Shown here one piece after another: positions 63,818-64,000 of a stretch of DNA of 64,000 nucleotides (positions are counted from its first letter, which is position 1; each line of letters opens with the position of its first letter). The position numbers and the translations under genes are program-made. The stretch comes from Ursus arctos (lineage: Eukaryota; Chordata; Mammalia; Carnivora; Ursidae). Below the pieces are notes generated by a model that did not search any database, had not been told where the DNA came from, and saw nothing but the letters and a program-made list of their open reading frames with translations. The DNA lies in NCBI RefSeq assembly GCF_023065955.2, contig NW_026623008.1, positions 22,874,001 through 22,938,000 on the forward strand. The letters are read 5' to 3'.

Positions 63818-64000
63818 GTTTAAAAGCAAAAGCCTTTAGTTGGTCCAGAAAGAAAGGATTTGCTTTTATTGTAATTAAAAATTTACAGTCTTATCTTTAT
63901 CCATGTCGCCCTGTTTTACGGAAAACAACTTGCTTTGTGAACTTGGGTAAGCACTTTGTGTCTCTGGTCTTCACTTTTCCTCATTCGAAACATGATAGGA

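Larger units (their letters stand above)
59636..64000 (+). other. ZCCHC17: ZCCHC17 intron 2 (partial, runs off the right edge)
   Basis: No sequence encoding the next ZCCHC17 residues was found up to 64000. The intron carries L2 (60.05 and 62.4 kb), MIR and three Can-SINEs. Confidence 0.8.

Noticed and set aside
59700..64000. Search for ZCCHC17 exon 3
   Set aside because: No sequence encoding the expected VAMVTDYGAF continuation was seen; it presumably lies beyond the right edge.
1..64000. Endogenous retroviruses, CRISPR arrays, operons and prokaryotic-type mobile elements
   Set aside because: None visible; all repeats are explained by mammalian SINE, LINE, DNA-transposon relics and microsatellites, apart from the C-rich block reported above.

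Overview
The window is mammalian nuclear DNA, almost certainly from a carnivore. About fifty copies of the tRNA-derived Can-SINE are visible, recognised by the head GGCGCCTGGGTGGC and a tail of AAATAAATAAAATCTT plus poly(A). Many belong to a young subtype with GGCACAGCGGTTAAG and a GGCGTTATGGGATC core. From memory that subtype is typical of arctoid carnivores such as bears or seals, but I cannot name the species from sequence alone. Ancient MIR, L2, MER5A-like and MER20-like repeats support placental mammalian DNA. Nothing prokaryotic and no recognisable endogenous retrovirus was seen.

Three genes are supported. (1) NKAIN1, minus strand: only coding exon 1 (18 codons, 3735-3788) lies in a CpG island at about 3.4-4.25 kb, and its first intron runs off the left edge. 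(2) SNRNP40, minus strand, complete: ten coding exons from 50200 down to the stop at 15979. They encode a 358-residue seven-bladed WD40 protein, the 40-kDa subunit of the U5 snRNP. All nine introns are GT-AG and the reading frame is intact throughout. (3) ZCCHC17, plus strand: a probable non-coding first exon near 50.47-50.52 kb and the first coding exon at 59570-59635 (22 codons). The remaining exons lie beyond the right edge. From memory, the order NKAIN1-SNRNP40-ZCCHC17 and the orientations match human chromosome 1p35.

Layout: 1-3.7 kb is NKAIN1 intron 1. 3.7-4.3 kb is exon 1 and its CpG island. 4.3-15.5 kb is intergenic, with MIR, L2, MER5A-like and MER20-like relics and Can-SINEs. 15.5-50.2 kb is SNRNP40, whose large introns 4 and 5 hold most repeats, including an L1 at 39.2-42.5 kb interrupted by several SINEs. 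50.2-50.5 kb is a compact bidirectional promoter with five CCAAT boxes shared by SNRNP40 and ZCCHC17. 50.5-64 kb is ZCCHC17 introns 1 and 2.

SNRNP40 acts in the spliceosome and ZCCHC17 is an S1/zinc-knuckle RNA-binding protein of the nucleolus and ribosome. The shared promoter would therefore co-express two RNA-processing housekeeping genes. I found no new multi-gene system. The more unusual observations are a roughly 67-bp polyadenylated retrocopy with target-site duplications, a degenerate C-rich internally repetitive block with a relative inside a nearby L1, an in-frame ATG upstream of the SNRNP40 start, a SINE without an A-tail, and several short tandem duplications.
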